Assembly: GCF_000285595.1 (NCBI RefSeq)
Contig: NZ_HE611064.1
Coordinates: 727,405-791,404, forward strand
Direction of reading: 5' to 3'
Length of the DNA: 64,000 nucleotides
DNA from: Kurthia senegalensis
GTDB taxonomy: Bacteria; Bacillota; Bacilli; Bacillales_A; Planococcaceae
Of this stretch, positions 55,307 to 63,015 are shown piece by piece. The first letter of the stretch is position 1; every line of letters begins with the position of its first letter. The notes under the pieces were generated by a model. It was not told where the DNA came from. It saw only the letters and a list, made by a program, of their open reading frames with translations, and did no database searches. The translations under genes were made by a program, and so were the position numbers.

Positions 55307-55960
55307 TTATTTCTTTTTACTCTCTTTTTCATAAACGAGAACGCTCGTTGAATTATCGGTTTTTGAATACGTTACACCGATGAGTGCACCTTCTTCATGA
55401 AAGAAGAATTTTTCTTTCATCGTAGTGTCTTTCGTTTTCGCATACCATTTTGATGCGTCGTACAATTCATACGTATTCGATGAATCTTTTAATGTCGCGC
55501 CATTGTCTTGAAGTTGTTTCAATCCATCATAGTTCATCTTCAATGAACCGTCGTCATTTTTGAATGCTTTGATTTGATAATACGTACCGTCTTCTTTTAA
55601 TGAGCGGTTGAGTACGATATTTTTGCCGTCGTTCGTATAGTGATAGCGTTGTAATACGTATTGATACGGGTCTTTCATTTCTACGTCATCATAAAAATAA
55701 ATGTTTTGATCGAATAGGCCGTTTTTATGCAGCGTAATCGTTTCCCCATATGTTAAATCTTCACTTAGTGGTACTTTTTGATATGCTTTATACGCATTGC
55801 CTGTCGTTTGTCCCATCGATACGAGTTTGTACGTTCCGACATAGGCTGCGTCAACGTCTTTTGCAAGCTTTTCTGTTTCGTCTTTTTGATCTTGACAGCC
55901 TGCCAATACGGCGGCGAGTAAACAGATAAAGCATACAAGACAAATCCAGTTCTTTTTCAT
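55307..55960 (-). CDS. Lipoprotein of unknown function
   Basis: 217 residues. Lipobox LAGCQDQ after signal MKKNWICLVCFICLLAAVLA, so it is acylated and held at the outer face of the membrane. The rest is a beta-rich domain: VGTYKLVSMGQTTGNAYKAY, GETITLHKNGLFDQNIYFYD and YHYTNDGKNIVLNRSLKEDG look like a lipocalin-type barrel of alternating strands. I do not recognise the family. TATAAT about 30 bases upstream is a likely -10. Confidence 0.78.
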   Translation of the reverse strand: MKKNWICLVCFICLLAAVLAGCQDQKDETEKLAKDVDAAYVGTYKLVSMGQTTGNAYKAYQKVPLSEDLTYGETITLHKNGLFDQNIYFYDDVEMKDPYQYVLQRYHYTNDGKNIVLNRSLKEDGTYYQIKAFKNDDGSLKMNYDGLKQLQDNGATLKDSSNTYELYDASKWYAKTKDTTMKEKFFFHEEGALIGVTYSKTDNSTSVLVYEKESKKK

Positions 55961-56123
55961 TTTATTGTCTCCTTACTCTATTCTACTTTATTATACGCCA
56001 TTAACGAGGACGTTCGTATATGTAAAACGTTCCTTTTCGGAATGCTTATTTTGCACGGGAGTTAGGTTTAGGATGGAAGGTCAAGGTCAAGGTCAAGGTC
56101 AAGGGCAAAAGAAGAAAGACTTC

Positions 56124-56265
56124 GTCCTCTTCACCGGAAGCTTGCCTGTGGGACGTGGGTTCAACTAAGTTTCACCAAAGTTCGTGGTGAAACTGGATTT
56201 TCACCCACTAATCAAGAAAGCTTAGGCTTTCTTGATTCCCCTTTAGGCGTCTCCGGTTCGAGGAC
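56124..56265. ncRNA. Candidate structured RNA or palindromic element
   Basis: Nested complementary pairs: GTCCTC (56124) with GAGGAC (56260); ACCGGA (56133) with TCCGGT (56252); GCCT (56144) with AGGC (56245). Inside them are two arms. One is GTGGGT (56155) with ACCCAC (56203) enclosing GTTTCACC/GGTGAAAC (56169-56193). The other is TCAAGAAAGC/GCTTTCTTGA with a TTAG loop (56212-56235). A three-way junction of this kind is unlikely by chance. The strand transcribed is not clear, and I do not recognise a known family. Confidence 0.6.
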
Positions 56266-56279
56266 TTATATGCTTCAGC

Positions 56280-56810
56280 TTCGACCTTTCATTCACATTC
56301 GGTTTTCTCAAAACTCCTTGCCCGTTAAATCATCCGCTTCGACCTTCCATCCACTTTCAGAACTCCAATCTTTCTTGTCCGTTCAATCATCCACTTCGAC
56401 CTTTCACTCACTTTCGGAACTCCAATCTTTCTTGTCCGTTCAATCATCCACTTCGACCTTCCACTCACATTCGGAACTCTAATCTTTCTTGTCCGTTCAA
56501 TCATCCACTTCGACCTTTCATTCACATTCGGTTTCCTCAAATCTCCTCGTCCGTTCAATCATCCGCTTCGACCTTCCATTCACACTCGGTTTTCTCAAAA
56601 CATCCTTATCTGTTCAGCTATTTCACTTCGTTCTTCCATTCACTTTCGAATTCCTCAAATCTTCTTGCCCGTTAAATCATCCGCTTCGACCTTCCATCCA
56701 CTTTCGGAACTCCAATCTTTCTTGCCCGTTCAATCATCTACTTCGACCTTTCATTCACATTCCGATTCCTCAAATCTCCTTGTCCGTTCAATCATCCGCT
56801 TCATTCTTCA
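56280..56810. repeat. Nine imperfect 57/58-bp tandem repeats
   Basis: Units begin TCGACCTTYCAYTCAC and end near GTTCAATCATCCRCT, in two alternating types: 57 bases with GGAACTCCAATC and 58 bases with GGTTTTCTCAAAA. On the minus strand a 57-base unit reads WMIERTRKIGVPKVSERSK, but 58-base units break the frame and no ribosome site or signal exists, so coding is unlikely. Confidence 0.8.
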
Positions 56811-56881
56811 AGACATTTTCACTTTTGCTACCTTCGCTACACAATGGTTTTTTTACCTTTTCGAATGATTTTTAAGTAAAT

Positions 56882-56913
56882 AAAAAAAGCCTCCGCTTCT
56901 CGCGGGGGCTTTG
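56882..56913 (-). terminator. Terminator of the UspA gene
   Basis: AAAGCCCCCGC and GCGGAGGCTTT form an 11-bp stem followed by seven U, 8 bases past the stop. Confidence 0.9.
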
Positions 56914-56920
56914 GAGATTG

Positions 56921-57358
56921 TTAGTTTGAATAACGTACGACTAATGTGTCGCATGGTGATGTGCGTACGATGTTTTCGGATACGCTGCCGAGTAGAAGGC
57001 GTTCGGTTCCTGTCACCCCTGTTGCACCACAGATGATCAAGTCCGCGCCAATTTCTGGTGCGATTTTTTTCGTAATGACGGTACGTGGTGAACCTGCTTC
57101 GATAATCAATTCGATTTTTTCGATGCCGGCTGTTGCCGCATCATCATAACTTTCAAGTAGGCTCGTCGCAAATTGATGTGCATCTTTCTCAAGTGTTTCT
57201 TGATTGTGTGCTTCAAGGCTTGCGAAAAAGCGCGTGTCGATAATGTTGACGATATTTAATACCGCTTGATTATGTTTCGCTACTTCAATAGCGCGTGCGA
57301 GTGCTGCTTCCGATTCTTTTGAACCGTCGACGGCTACGATAATGTTTTTGTAGTTCAT
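56921..57358 (-). CDS. Universal stress protein UspA family
   Basis: 145 residues from the ATG at 57358 with GGGGAGGCATAAAG upstream. Usp fold signatures: NYKNIIVAVDGSKESEAALA at the N-terminus and the ATP-binding GATGVTGTERLLLGSVSENI followed by VRTSPCDTLVVR. Such proteins bind ATP and are induced by stress and growth arrest. It follows the glycosyltransferase gene by 67 bases on the same strand and ends in its own terminator. Confidence 0.93.
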   Translation of the reverse strand: MNYKNIIVAVDGSKESEAALARAIEVAKHNQAVLNIVNIIDTRFFASLEAHNQETLEKDAHQFATSLLESYDDAATAGIEKIELIIEAGSPRTVITKKIAPEIGADLIICGATGVTGTERLLLGSVSENIVRTSPCDTLVVRYSN

Positions 57359-57425
57359 CTTTATGCCTCCCCTTTTGCCTTTCATTATAGCAATTGTCCT
57401 AGCATCTGGAAACGCAGAGCCTTTG

Positions 57426-58937
57426 TTATTTTTTCCAATAATCTTCACGTAAACGTTGAATTAATTGGGTCCAATAAATAGCATAATTTTTCGCTTGGAA
57501 TCGTTCGGCTTCTTCGTAAGCGCAATTGCTCATATCTTCCACTTGCGTCTCATCGTTGAGCGCATGAATAATACTTTCTGCCAGTTCATCTTCATCATTT
57601 ACCGTCGCAAGAAGTCCGCTAATGTGATGCATAATTAAATCACCTGGACCATATAAATACGTAAAGCTTGCGGTCGGAATTCCGTGAGCAAGGCAATCTA
57701 AAATGCTCATAGGCATATCCCCTTCGATGCTCGTAGAAAGTGCCAATTGAACGTCCGCATACAATTCTTCTGTCGGTTCTTCAATGAAAAAGACACGCTC
57801 TTCCAAACCGAATTGTTCTGCAAGTTCTTGTAGCATGAATTGCATCGGTCCTTCTCCACAAAACGTCAAAAAAGCGTCCGGCACTTCTGCAGCTACTTTA
57901 GAGAAAATACGAAGTGCAATGTCCGGTTGATAATTCGATTCGAGTGGTGATTGGAATAAAATATGATGATTGCTGCGTTCTTCAAATGGCAGTCGTGTAG
58001 GTGATTCTAAAAGACCTGTCGGAATGACGAAATGATCTGGACGATTGCCGAAACGTTCTTGTACGTGCTCATATTGTTCGAAGCTTTCAAACACGACAGC
58101 TGAAAATTTTTCACGTTGCTGGAATAGACGACGATACGTTTCATTTAGAGGTCCATCAATTGGACGATGTGGAAAATCGACGTGTGCGCTATGTACCATG
58201 CCGATGACTTTGATTTTGCGACCTAATTCTTCAAAAATCGGTGCAAAAACAGGATCTTCATCGACGAAACATAAATTCAGCTCATCATCTTCTAAAATCG
58301 TTTTCAACCAGAACGTTGCGAGTTCCACTTCGGTTTCGCATTGATGAAGAACAGCGCCTTCATCGTCTACGAGTTGAATCAGCGTTAATTCATCATTTTC
58401 AAAGAAATGATACATACATACTTTACCGTCTGTTCGATAGAAGATTTCACAGACGACGGCTTCTTCTTTTACGATTTGAGACTTACTTAAATAGCCGTTC
58501 GCATCAAATAAATCGGTACGTAAAATAACACCATTCGTGTCATAATAAACGATTGTTTCCAAATGGTCTTCATCGTCAAAGTAACGGTATTGTACGGGAC
58601 GTCCTTCACTATTGAGTACACCGATATCATATGTATCAGGAATTTGTTCGTACGACCAAAGTGGATTCGTCTGCCATTTTTTTGGTGGTAAAAGCGTCGT
58701 TTGCGTCATTTGCAAATCTTCGTACATGTTTAAAATTACGGTGTTCTCCGACAACAATTGACGTTCGATGAAGTCGGCTCGATTTTTCGCAAATCGTGGC
58801 TCGTATCCTAACGTAATGATTGTTGGAGTGATATGTAAATACCGTTCAAACAGCTGGGCTCGCATAAAAATACGACGCTCTAAAGTTGTTTGACCCGTCG
58901 CCATAGAATCTGCGAAAAAATAAAACTGTTCCTTCAC
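57426..58937 (-). CDS. GT4 glycosyltransferase, GtfA/TagE-like
   Basis: 503 residues from a GTG at 58937 with AAAGGAGGAGAAAGCGC upstream; longer readings start inside the neighbouring terminator. The N-terminal half has a beta-rich insert (about 110-230, DUF1975-like) as in GtfA and TagE; the C-terminal half is GT-B with FCGEGPMQFMLQELAEQFGL, the acceptor/nucleotide E-rich SIEGDMPMSILDCLAHGIPT. It probably adds hexose or GlcNAc to teichoic acid or to Ser/Thr-rich surface proteins in the cytoplasm. No secA2 or gtfB gene is nearby, so the substrate is undecided. Confidence 0.85.
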   Translation of the reverse strand: MKEQFYFFADSMATGQTTLERRIFMRAQLFERYLHITPTIITLGYEPRFAKNRADFIERQLLSENTVILNMYEDLQMTQTTLLPPKKWQTNPLWSYEQIPDTYDIGVLNSEGRPVQYRYFDDEDHLETIVYYDTNGVILRTDLFDANGYLSKSQIVKEEAVVCEIFYRTDGKVCMYHFFENDELTLIQLVDDEGAVLHQCETEVELATFWLKTILEDDELNLCFVDEDPVFAPIFEELGRKIKVIGMVHSAHVDFPHRPIDGPLNETYRRLFQQREKFSAVVFESFEQYEHVQERFGNRPDHFVIPTGLLESPTRLPFEERSNHHILFQSPLESNYQPDIALRIFSKVAAEVPDAFLTFCGEGPMQFMLQELAEQFGLEERVFFIEEPTEELYADVQLALSTSIEGDMPMSILDCLAHGIPTASFTYLYGPGDLIMHHISGLLATVNDEDELAESIIHALNDETQVEDMSNCAYEEAERFQAKNYAIYWTQLIQRLREDYWKK

Positions 58938-59070
58938 GCGCTTTCTCCTCCTTTTGATCTTCCGAATTTTCGATACTTTCATTATACCGAATCTGCAGTG
59001 GAAAAGTCGCCTTCCCCACAAAAAGTCACGAAAAAAATCCACTAAATTTCCAAAATGTGTCGTGCCACGC

Positions 59071-59111
59071 AAAAAAAAGAGGCTGTTTGCCACAATGGCA
59101 CAGCCTCTTTC
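59071..59111 (-). terminator. Terminator of the yvrJ operon
   Basis: AAAGAGGCTGTGCCA and TGGCAAACAGCCTCTTT pair almost fully, followed by eight U, 21 bases past the yvrJ stop. Confidence 0.88.
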
Positions 59112-59131
59112 TTTGTTAGAAGACCAAGATG

Positions 59132-59263
59132 TTACGCGTCTTTTTTTGACAGATTTTTAATCGCATCGGTCAATTGTTGAAGCTTATTTTCCATCCGGAC
59201 TAATAAGTAGATTGCTATCGCAACAGGAAACCCATAGTCGAGTAAGTTTATGAATTCGCCCAT
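59132..59263 (-). CDS. yvrJ: YvrJ family small membrane protein
   Basis: 43 residues. AAGGAGGTGATCGA precedes the ATG. The sequence MGEFINLLDYGFPVAIAIYL shows one membrane span (FPVAIAIYLLVRMENKLQQL) followed by a charged, helical tail ending SKKDA, the pattern of the YvrJ family. Function unknown. In Bacillus subtilis yvrJ is near the sigO/rsoA sigma factor genes; here it ends an operon facing away from a small sigma-factor gene. Confidence 0.88.
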   Translation of the reverse strand: MGEFINLLDYGFPVAIAIYLLVRMENKLQQLTDAIKNLSKKDA

Positions 59264-59278
59264 TCGATCACCTCCTTA

Positions 59279-59500
59279 TTAATTCAATTGGTCAAATGTT
59301 TGCGTGATGCGTGTTTCCACTAAGTTCGCTTCTTTATTTGTGAGCGTTTGGTCGGCAAACTTCGTGAAAGCCGATTTAATCGTGTTCATCGCTGCTGAAA
59401 CTTCCGCCGCTGTTAAGTTTTGGCTCGGGTTCGTCACCGATACCATGCGCTCTTTTCCTTCACCATTGACATAAATTAATTGTAGTGTAAATTTGCTCAT
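59279..59500 (-). CDS. DUF2922 family protein
   Basis: 73 residues, ribosome site GAAGGAGGTGACAGACG. Small, soluble, alpha/beta: LQLIYVNGEGKERMVSVTNP, then NLTAAEVSAAMNTIKSAFTK. It matches the DUF2922 family, which regularly accompanies DUF1659 and YvrJ in Bacilli. Function unknown. Starts 38 bases after the DUF1659 gene. Confidence 0.85.
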   Translation of the reverse strand: MSKFTLQLIYVNGEGKERMVSVTNPSQNLTAAEVSAAMNTIKSAFTKFADQTLTNKEANLVETRITQTFDQLN

Positions 59501-59538
59501 CGTCTGTCACCTCCTTCATGATTTAATACGATTGCTGC

Positions 59539-59730
59539 TTACAGTGCGTACGTTTTTACGTCTGTGACCTTCACTTCAAAAATTTCTTCTGATTGTAAAG
59601 AGCCGTATGCACGAGCTACGTTTAGTACTTCTTCTTGTGACAAAGTAGGTTTTAATCCAGCAACGTTGAATGATTTTGGATCACCGTCGTATAAATATAC
59701 GCAGCGCATTGATTTTTTATCTTCTGCCAT
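59539..59730 (-). CDS. DUF1659 family protein
   Basis: 63 residues from the ATG at 59730 with AAAGGAGGTGAAAGC upstream. Sequence around FNVAGLKPTLSQEEVLNVAR and SEEIFEVKVTDVKTYAL matches DUF1659. It resembles DUF2922 in size and in the pattern of a beta hairpin, helix and final strand, and the two may have a common origin. Function unknown. Confidence 0.85.
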   Translation of the reverse strand: MAEDKKSMRCVYLYDGDPKSFNVAGLKPTLSQEEVLNVARAYGSLQSEEIFEVKVTDVKTYAL

Positions 59731-59737
59731 AATGCTT

Positions 59738-59803
59738 TCACCTCCTTTCAAGGTGATTCGTTAATTGTGCAATACTCACGAGGAGCAAGATTAGAAGTGT
59801 CAC
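59738..59803 (-). CDS. Possible 21-residue hydrophobic micropeptide
   Basis: A GTG at 59803 follows AGAAGGGGGTGAACGAG and opens MTLLILLLVSIAQLTNHLERR, one membrane helix with a basic end. Its stop codon (TGA) lies within the ribosome site of the DUF1659 gene (AAAGGAGGTGA), so translation of the two would be coupled. It might be a leader peptide, a small membrane protein or chance; codon statistics cannot decide at this size. Confidence 0.35.
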   Translation of the reverse strand: MTLLILLLVSIAQLTNHLERR

Positions 59804-60094
59804 CTCGTTCACCCCCTTCTGAACACTACATAGTCGCAACAGACAATAAAGTTTCCTCCTAATTTTTAAAAATAAAAATTATATTTAATACATTATTTAA
59901 AATGAAATTTCTTATTTCTTTAAAAAAATCGCATAACACCGGCTTTTCTAGCATTTTTCCATTATAAAAATCGAGCTTTTCTCTGAATTCCGTGGAAAAA
60001 ACAGCGAGAACGAAAAGACGTCTTTTTCGTAGCTGTTATGCTGAAGCTACCTAGGAATAAACCGGTATTGTGCAATACGAGAAATGAGTTCCAA

Positions 60095-60589
60095 ATGAAA
60101 CATTTTGAAGAAGTCGCACAACAATATGAAGCAATGATCCACTATACGATTCGAAAATTACGCATTTACAAAGATTTTGAGCATTTTAAACAAATCGGCT
60201 TAATTGGCTTGTGGAAAGCATACGAAGCGTACGATGAAGTGCGTGGAGACTTCCCTCCAATGGCAGCACGTTACATCCAGACGGAAATGATTACCGAATT
60301 GCGTAAAATGAAACGATATGAAGACAAGCAGTTTTGCTGCGAAGATGATACGCTGACGTTTCATTCTGAACAACAGCAGCAACTCGAAATCGAGCAGTCG
60401 ATTTTACTAGAACAGGCGATGAAAAGCGTCTTAACACCTGATGAATACCGCTTTCTCTACGATTACTTCCTATACGGTATGAAATTGGATGAACTTGCGG
60501 AGAAACATCACATGACGAAAGGCACGATGACGAAGAAAAAAGCGAAACTTCTATTAAAGTTACGTCAGGCATTACATGAAACGATGTAA
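60095..60589 (+). CDS. Small sigma-70 family factor
   Basis: 164 residues from the ATG at 60095; an ATG at 60038 would add 19 residues, and neither has a strong ribosome site, so the start is uncertain. Region 2: FEHFKQIGLIGLWKAYEAYD and FPPMAARYIQTEMITELRKM correspond to 2.2-2.4. Region 4: LDELAEKHHMTKGTMTKKKA is a helix-turn-helix. It resembles ECF-like or SigO/ComX-type factors. It is divergent from the DUF1659/DUF2922/YvrJ operon, as in several Bacilli, and might drive it; no anti-sigma gene is obvious. Confidence 0.78.
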   Translation: MKHFEEVAQQYEAMIHYTIRKLRIYKDFEHFKQIGLIGLWKAYEAYDEVRGDFPPMAARYIQTEMITELRKMKRYEDKQFCCEDDTLTFHSEQQQQLEIEQSILLEQAMKSVLTPDEYRFLYDYFLYGMKLDELAEKHHMTKGTMTKKKAKLLLKLRQALHETM

Positions 60590-60596
60590 CTAACGC

Positions 60597-60634
60597 AAAA
60601 AAACCTCGAAACGATTGTTTCGAGGTTTTTTTTA
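60597..60634 (+). terminator. Terminator of the small sigma factor gene
   Basis: AAACCTCGAAAC and GTTTCGAGGTTT form a 12-bp stem with loop GATT and eight U. Confidence 0.92.
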
Positions 60635-60763
60635 TGTATAGATTCTCTTGATTTATTATTGTTGTATAATAGCTGAAAAAAATGATGAAAATCACGTTCG
60701 GTTTTTCGACACAATTGCATAAGGGCGGTCTTTTTAAGCATTTTCAAAACAGAAAAACAACAA

Positions 60764-60808
60764 AATAAAACCACCTTTCTCCGATTGACGTAAAGGAGGA
60801 AAGATGGT
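60764..60808 (-). terminator. Terminator of the 142-residue unknown gene
   Basis: ACCATCTTTCCTCC pairs with GGAGAAAGGTGGT with one bulge, followed by TTTTATTTTG, 14 bases past the stop. Confidence 0.65.
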
Positions 60809-60821
60809 CGTCCATTCCACA

Positions 60822-61250
60822 TTATAAATGATTCATATAGGAGAAGACGAGTCGTTCATCAACGACTGGCAAACGGTAAAACTGCGTTGCCGTCATCCGC
60901 CTCATTAAATCCGTTCGCTCAGTTAGTACCCATTGGATGTCTTTAAAAGGAATGGGTTTCGGAAATAAAACTAAGTCCATAGGCTTTAGTTGAAACCCTG
61001 TCACGAGACAACTCCCTTGTTTACGATGGGTTCGATACGCTCCTTGCATCGTATACCCGATTAGCTGCTCACGATGGACAAATAAAAAAGATTCCTCTTC
61101 CCCGTAACGTCGTTTAATGAGCGTACGCGCATCCGTTGGCGGGATAGCGAAACAATATGCCTCCTCGTGTAAACAATGGTAAAAATAAGCGTAACAACTT
61201 TCAATTGTGTTCATTTCAAAAGGGGGCAAATGCAACTGGCAAACTCTCAA
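60822..61250 (-). CDS. Unknown protein, paralogue of the one at 62.0-62.5 kb
   Basis: 142 residues. I prefer the TTG at 61250 (9 bases after AAAGGAG) because the paralogue also starts at M-R-(V/I)-C-(Q/K)-L; a GTG two codons earlier is possible. Soluble, no signal peptide. Shared with the paralogue: an N-terminal RVCQL, a central GFQLKPMDLVLF and a C-terminal R-(L/V)-x-(F/W)-x-YM. I know no family for it. Confidence 0.65.
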   Translation of the reverse strand: MRVCQLHLPPFEMNTIESCYAYFYHCLHEEAYCFAIPPTDARTLIKRRYGEEESFLFVHREQLIGYTMQGAYRTHRKQGSCLVTGFQLKPMDLVLFPKPIPFKDIQWVLTERTDLMRRMTATQFYRLPVVDERLVFSYMNHL

Positions 61251-61297
61251 GTCCACGCACTCCTTTTCTTCTCAAAAAATATTTTGCATCGTTCACT

Positions 61298-61785
61298 TTA
61301 CGAAATATCAATCAAATGAAATGTTTCTTCTTCTATTACAATATAAATTTTCTTAACCGCTTTATTTTTCTCGTAATCTACTGCTGTATAGATGACGGTG
61401 TATTTACCTGGAGCGGTCGCCTTTATTTTCTTAATTTTTTTGCCATTCGGTTGATAAATGACCGGCGACACTTTCCACGTACCCTTCACTTGGTCGACTG
61501 CTTTTGCAGTCGGCAATTGAACTTTTTCACCGTACTCATACGTATACGTTTTTTCGTAGAAGAGAGATGAATGACCGGCTTCACACGGTCTTTCACATAT
61601 ATCCCATGAATATACTGTTTCTTTTTATAAATTTTTTTACCCGGTACGACTTTGCCAGTACTTTTATAAACGAGCTTTCCTTTGACTAATTTGTAAGAGG
61701 TTGCGGCAGTAGACATAGCTGGTGATGCGATAGATGCTGCACATAAAATAGTAGCAAAAAAAGCGGCACGGATAGCTTTTTTCAT
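61298..61785 (-). pseudogene. Small secreted wall-type repeat protein, frameshifted in a T6 run
   Basis: ATG at 61785 with AAAAAGGAGTTTTACATT upstream; signal MKKAIRAAFFATILCAASIA. The module TSYKLVKGKLVYKSTGKVVP resembles the start of the mature Ig-like surface protein. The first frame leaves sense after HLSSTKK; the second supplies TYTYEYGEKVQLPTAKAVDQ and an Ig-like C-terminus (APGKYTVIYTAVDYEKNKAV). The break is at the T6 run 61549-61554; one more base gives 162 residues. Bacterial Ig-like (Big) fold with role unknown. Confidence 0.75.
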
Positions 61786-62047
61786 AATGTAAAACTCCTT
61801 TTTCAATCGGTTATTGCATATGAAACGCTTAATCAAAAGCCGATATTTTTTTAGGAGAGATGATGAAACGTCATGCTCCTTACACTTTTTATCGGTTACA
61901 CGTACCTATTTTTTTGTCTTTACTACACAGGTTTTTAAGAGGAAAATAATTCATGTAGGAAATTCGTAGATGGATGGATTGATCTTTCGTTAGTCGTCCA
62001 CTTATGTAGTACGAGGACGTATGCAAAATGACTTTGAAAAATGTCGT

Positions 62048-62500
62048 TTATTTTTGTGGATGCATATACGTCCACACACGTTTTTGTAAATAGCCGTCGA
62101 GTAATCGTTCTGCACGACCACTAATAACATTCCATTGTGATGTTTTGACGAAATTCACATGGATTTGATTCGCTCTGAGATGTAATTCAAATTCCTTTAA
62201 ATCGTACGCTCGATAAAAGATCAGCAGCGTTTCCGGCTTCAAGCGAATCCCGACAACCAGCCCATTTTTATCAATAATCTTCTTATCTAGTTCGGCGACG
62301 GCAAACACGCTGTTCTTAAATGAAAAAATAAGCATTCGGTCCTCTTCATCATATTCTTTCTTAGCAGCAAGCGATCTAAAATTCTCTTTAATAATTCGCA
62401 CACAATAATCTTCATGTGGCAAAACATACCGAAACATATTGATTACACTTTCTACATTCGTCGCATAAATATTTTGCTCTGTTAACTTACAAATACGCAT
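62048..62500 (-). CDS. Unknown protein, paralogue of the one at 60.8-61.2 kb
   Basis: 150 residues, AGAAGGAGGTTGGAATC before the ATG. Soluble, no signal. MRICKLTEQNIYATNVESVI, central VGIRLKPETLLIFYRAYDLK and C-terminal KRVWTYMHPQK align with the paralogue. The fold looks alpha/beta. No function can be proposed from sequence. The two copies bracket a secreted repeat-protein gene. Confidence 0.7.
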   Translation of the reverse strand: MRICKLTEQNIYATNVESVINMFRYVLPHEDYCVRIIKENFRSLAAKKEYDEEDRMLIFSFKNSVFAVAELDKKIIDKNGLVVGIRLKPETLLIFYRAYDLKEFELHLRANQIHVNFVKTSQWNVISGRAERLLDGYLQKRVWTYMHPQK

Positions 62501-63015
62501 GATTCCAACCTCCTTCTTAGAAAATTAGTTAGCATTTCAATTATTTTCTGAACATTTAGAATTAACTAACTTCTTTTATTTTACATTTTTTAAATTCTAA
62601 TTGTTCATAATTTAAACAATTTTATTTTGACATTTTTGTGAATAAAATATTCATAAAATAATATGGCGCTCGCCTCTTTTCGCTCAAAAAACAAACGTAT
62701 TTTTTACATAAAAAAATCGCATGCTTTTCTTACGCGTAGAAAGCGACTCCGCTTTTTCACTGTACGTATCGTACGAATACCGTTTCCGTAAAAAGAATGC
62801 TGCTTTTTTCGAAACGTTATGATGAGATACTATTACGAATAGGTATTTTTATAAAAACGACGAAAAAAACTGACCTCTTTCCAAACAATATGCTCGTTAA
62901 GCCGTCAATTTCTAAAAATCCACAATAAAAATAGTCGAAAAAAAGCGGAAGCACAGTTGCATAATTCCCCTATTTTCTTTTACACTACGAGTAATTCAAA
63001 AGGAGGTATAACAAA
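62501..63015. other. AT-rich intergenic region between divergent genes
   Basis: About 515 bases with no supported gene. TTGACA at about 62626 is followed after 17 bases by TTCATA (+ strand) and could be a promoter of the 317-residue gene with a leader of over 300 bases. A palindrome GTACGTATCGTAC lies near 62763. Confidence 0.45.

Larger units (their letters stand above)
55961..56881. other. Non-coding repeat region
   Basis: About 920 bases without a supported gene. It contains four copies of AAGGTC (56077-56100) followed by a near copy, a self-complementary element (56124-56265) and 57/58-base tandem repeats (56280-56810). Short open frames here are by-products of the repeats. Confidence 0.7.

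Noticed and set aside
55965..56168. 67-codon plus-strand frame ending in the structured element
   Set aside because: It is made of AAGGTC repeats and one arm of the hairpins; no ribosome site.
56280..56810. CRISPR array
   Set aside because: Units abut each other with no variable spacers and are imperfect; no cas genes in the window.
56270..56875. Several open frames on both strands over the tandem repeats
   Set aside because: They come from the repeat periodicity; the 58-base units shift the frame, and no ribosome site or signal peptide is present.
60793..60828. Seven-codon ORF behind AAAGGAGG
   Set aside because: The ribosome-like sequence is one arm of the terminator hairpin of the minus-strand gene.
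15923..61554. Phase variation or programmed frameshifting as the reason for the homopolymer breaks
   Set aside because: The runs are only 5-6 bases long, occur in housekeeping as well as surface genes, and lack slippery heptamers with downstream pseudoknots that I can see.
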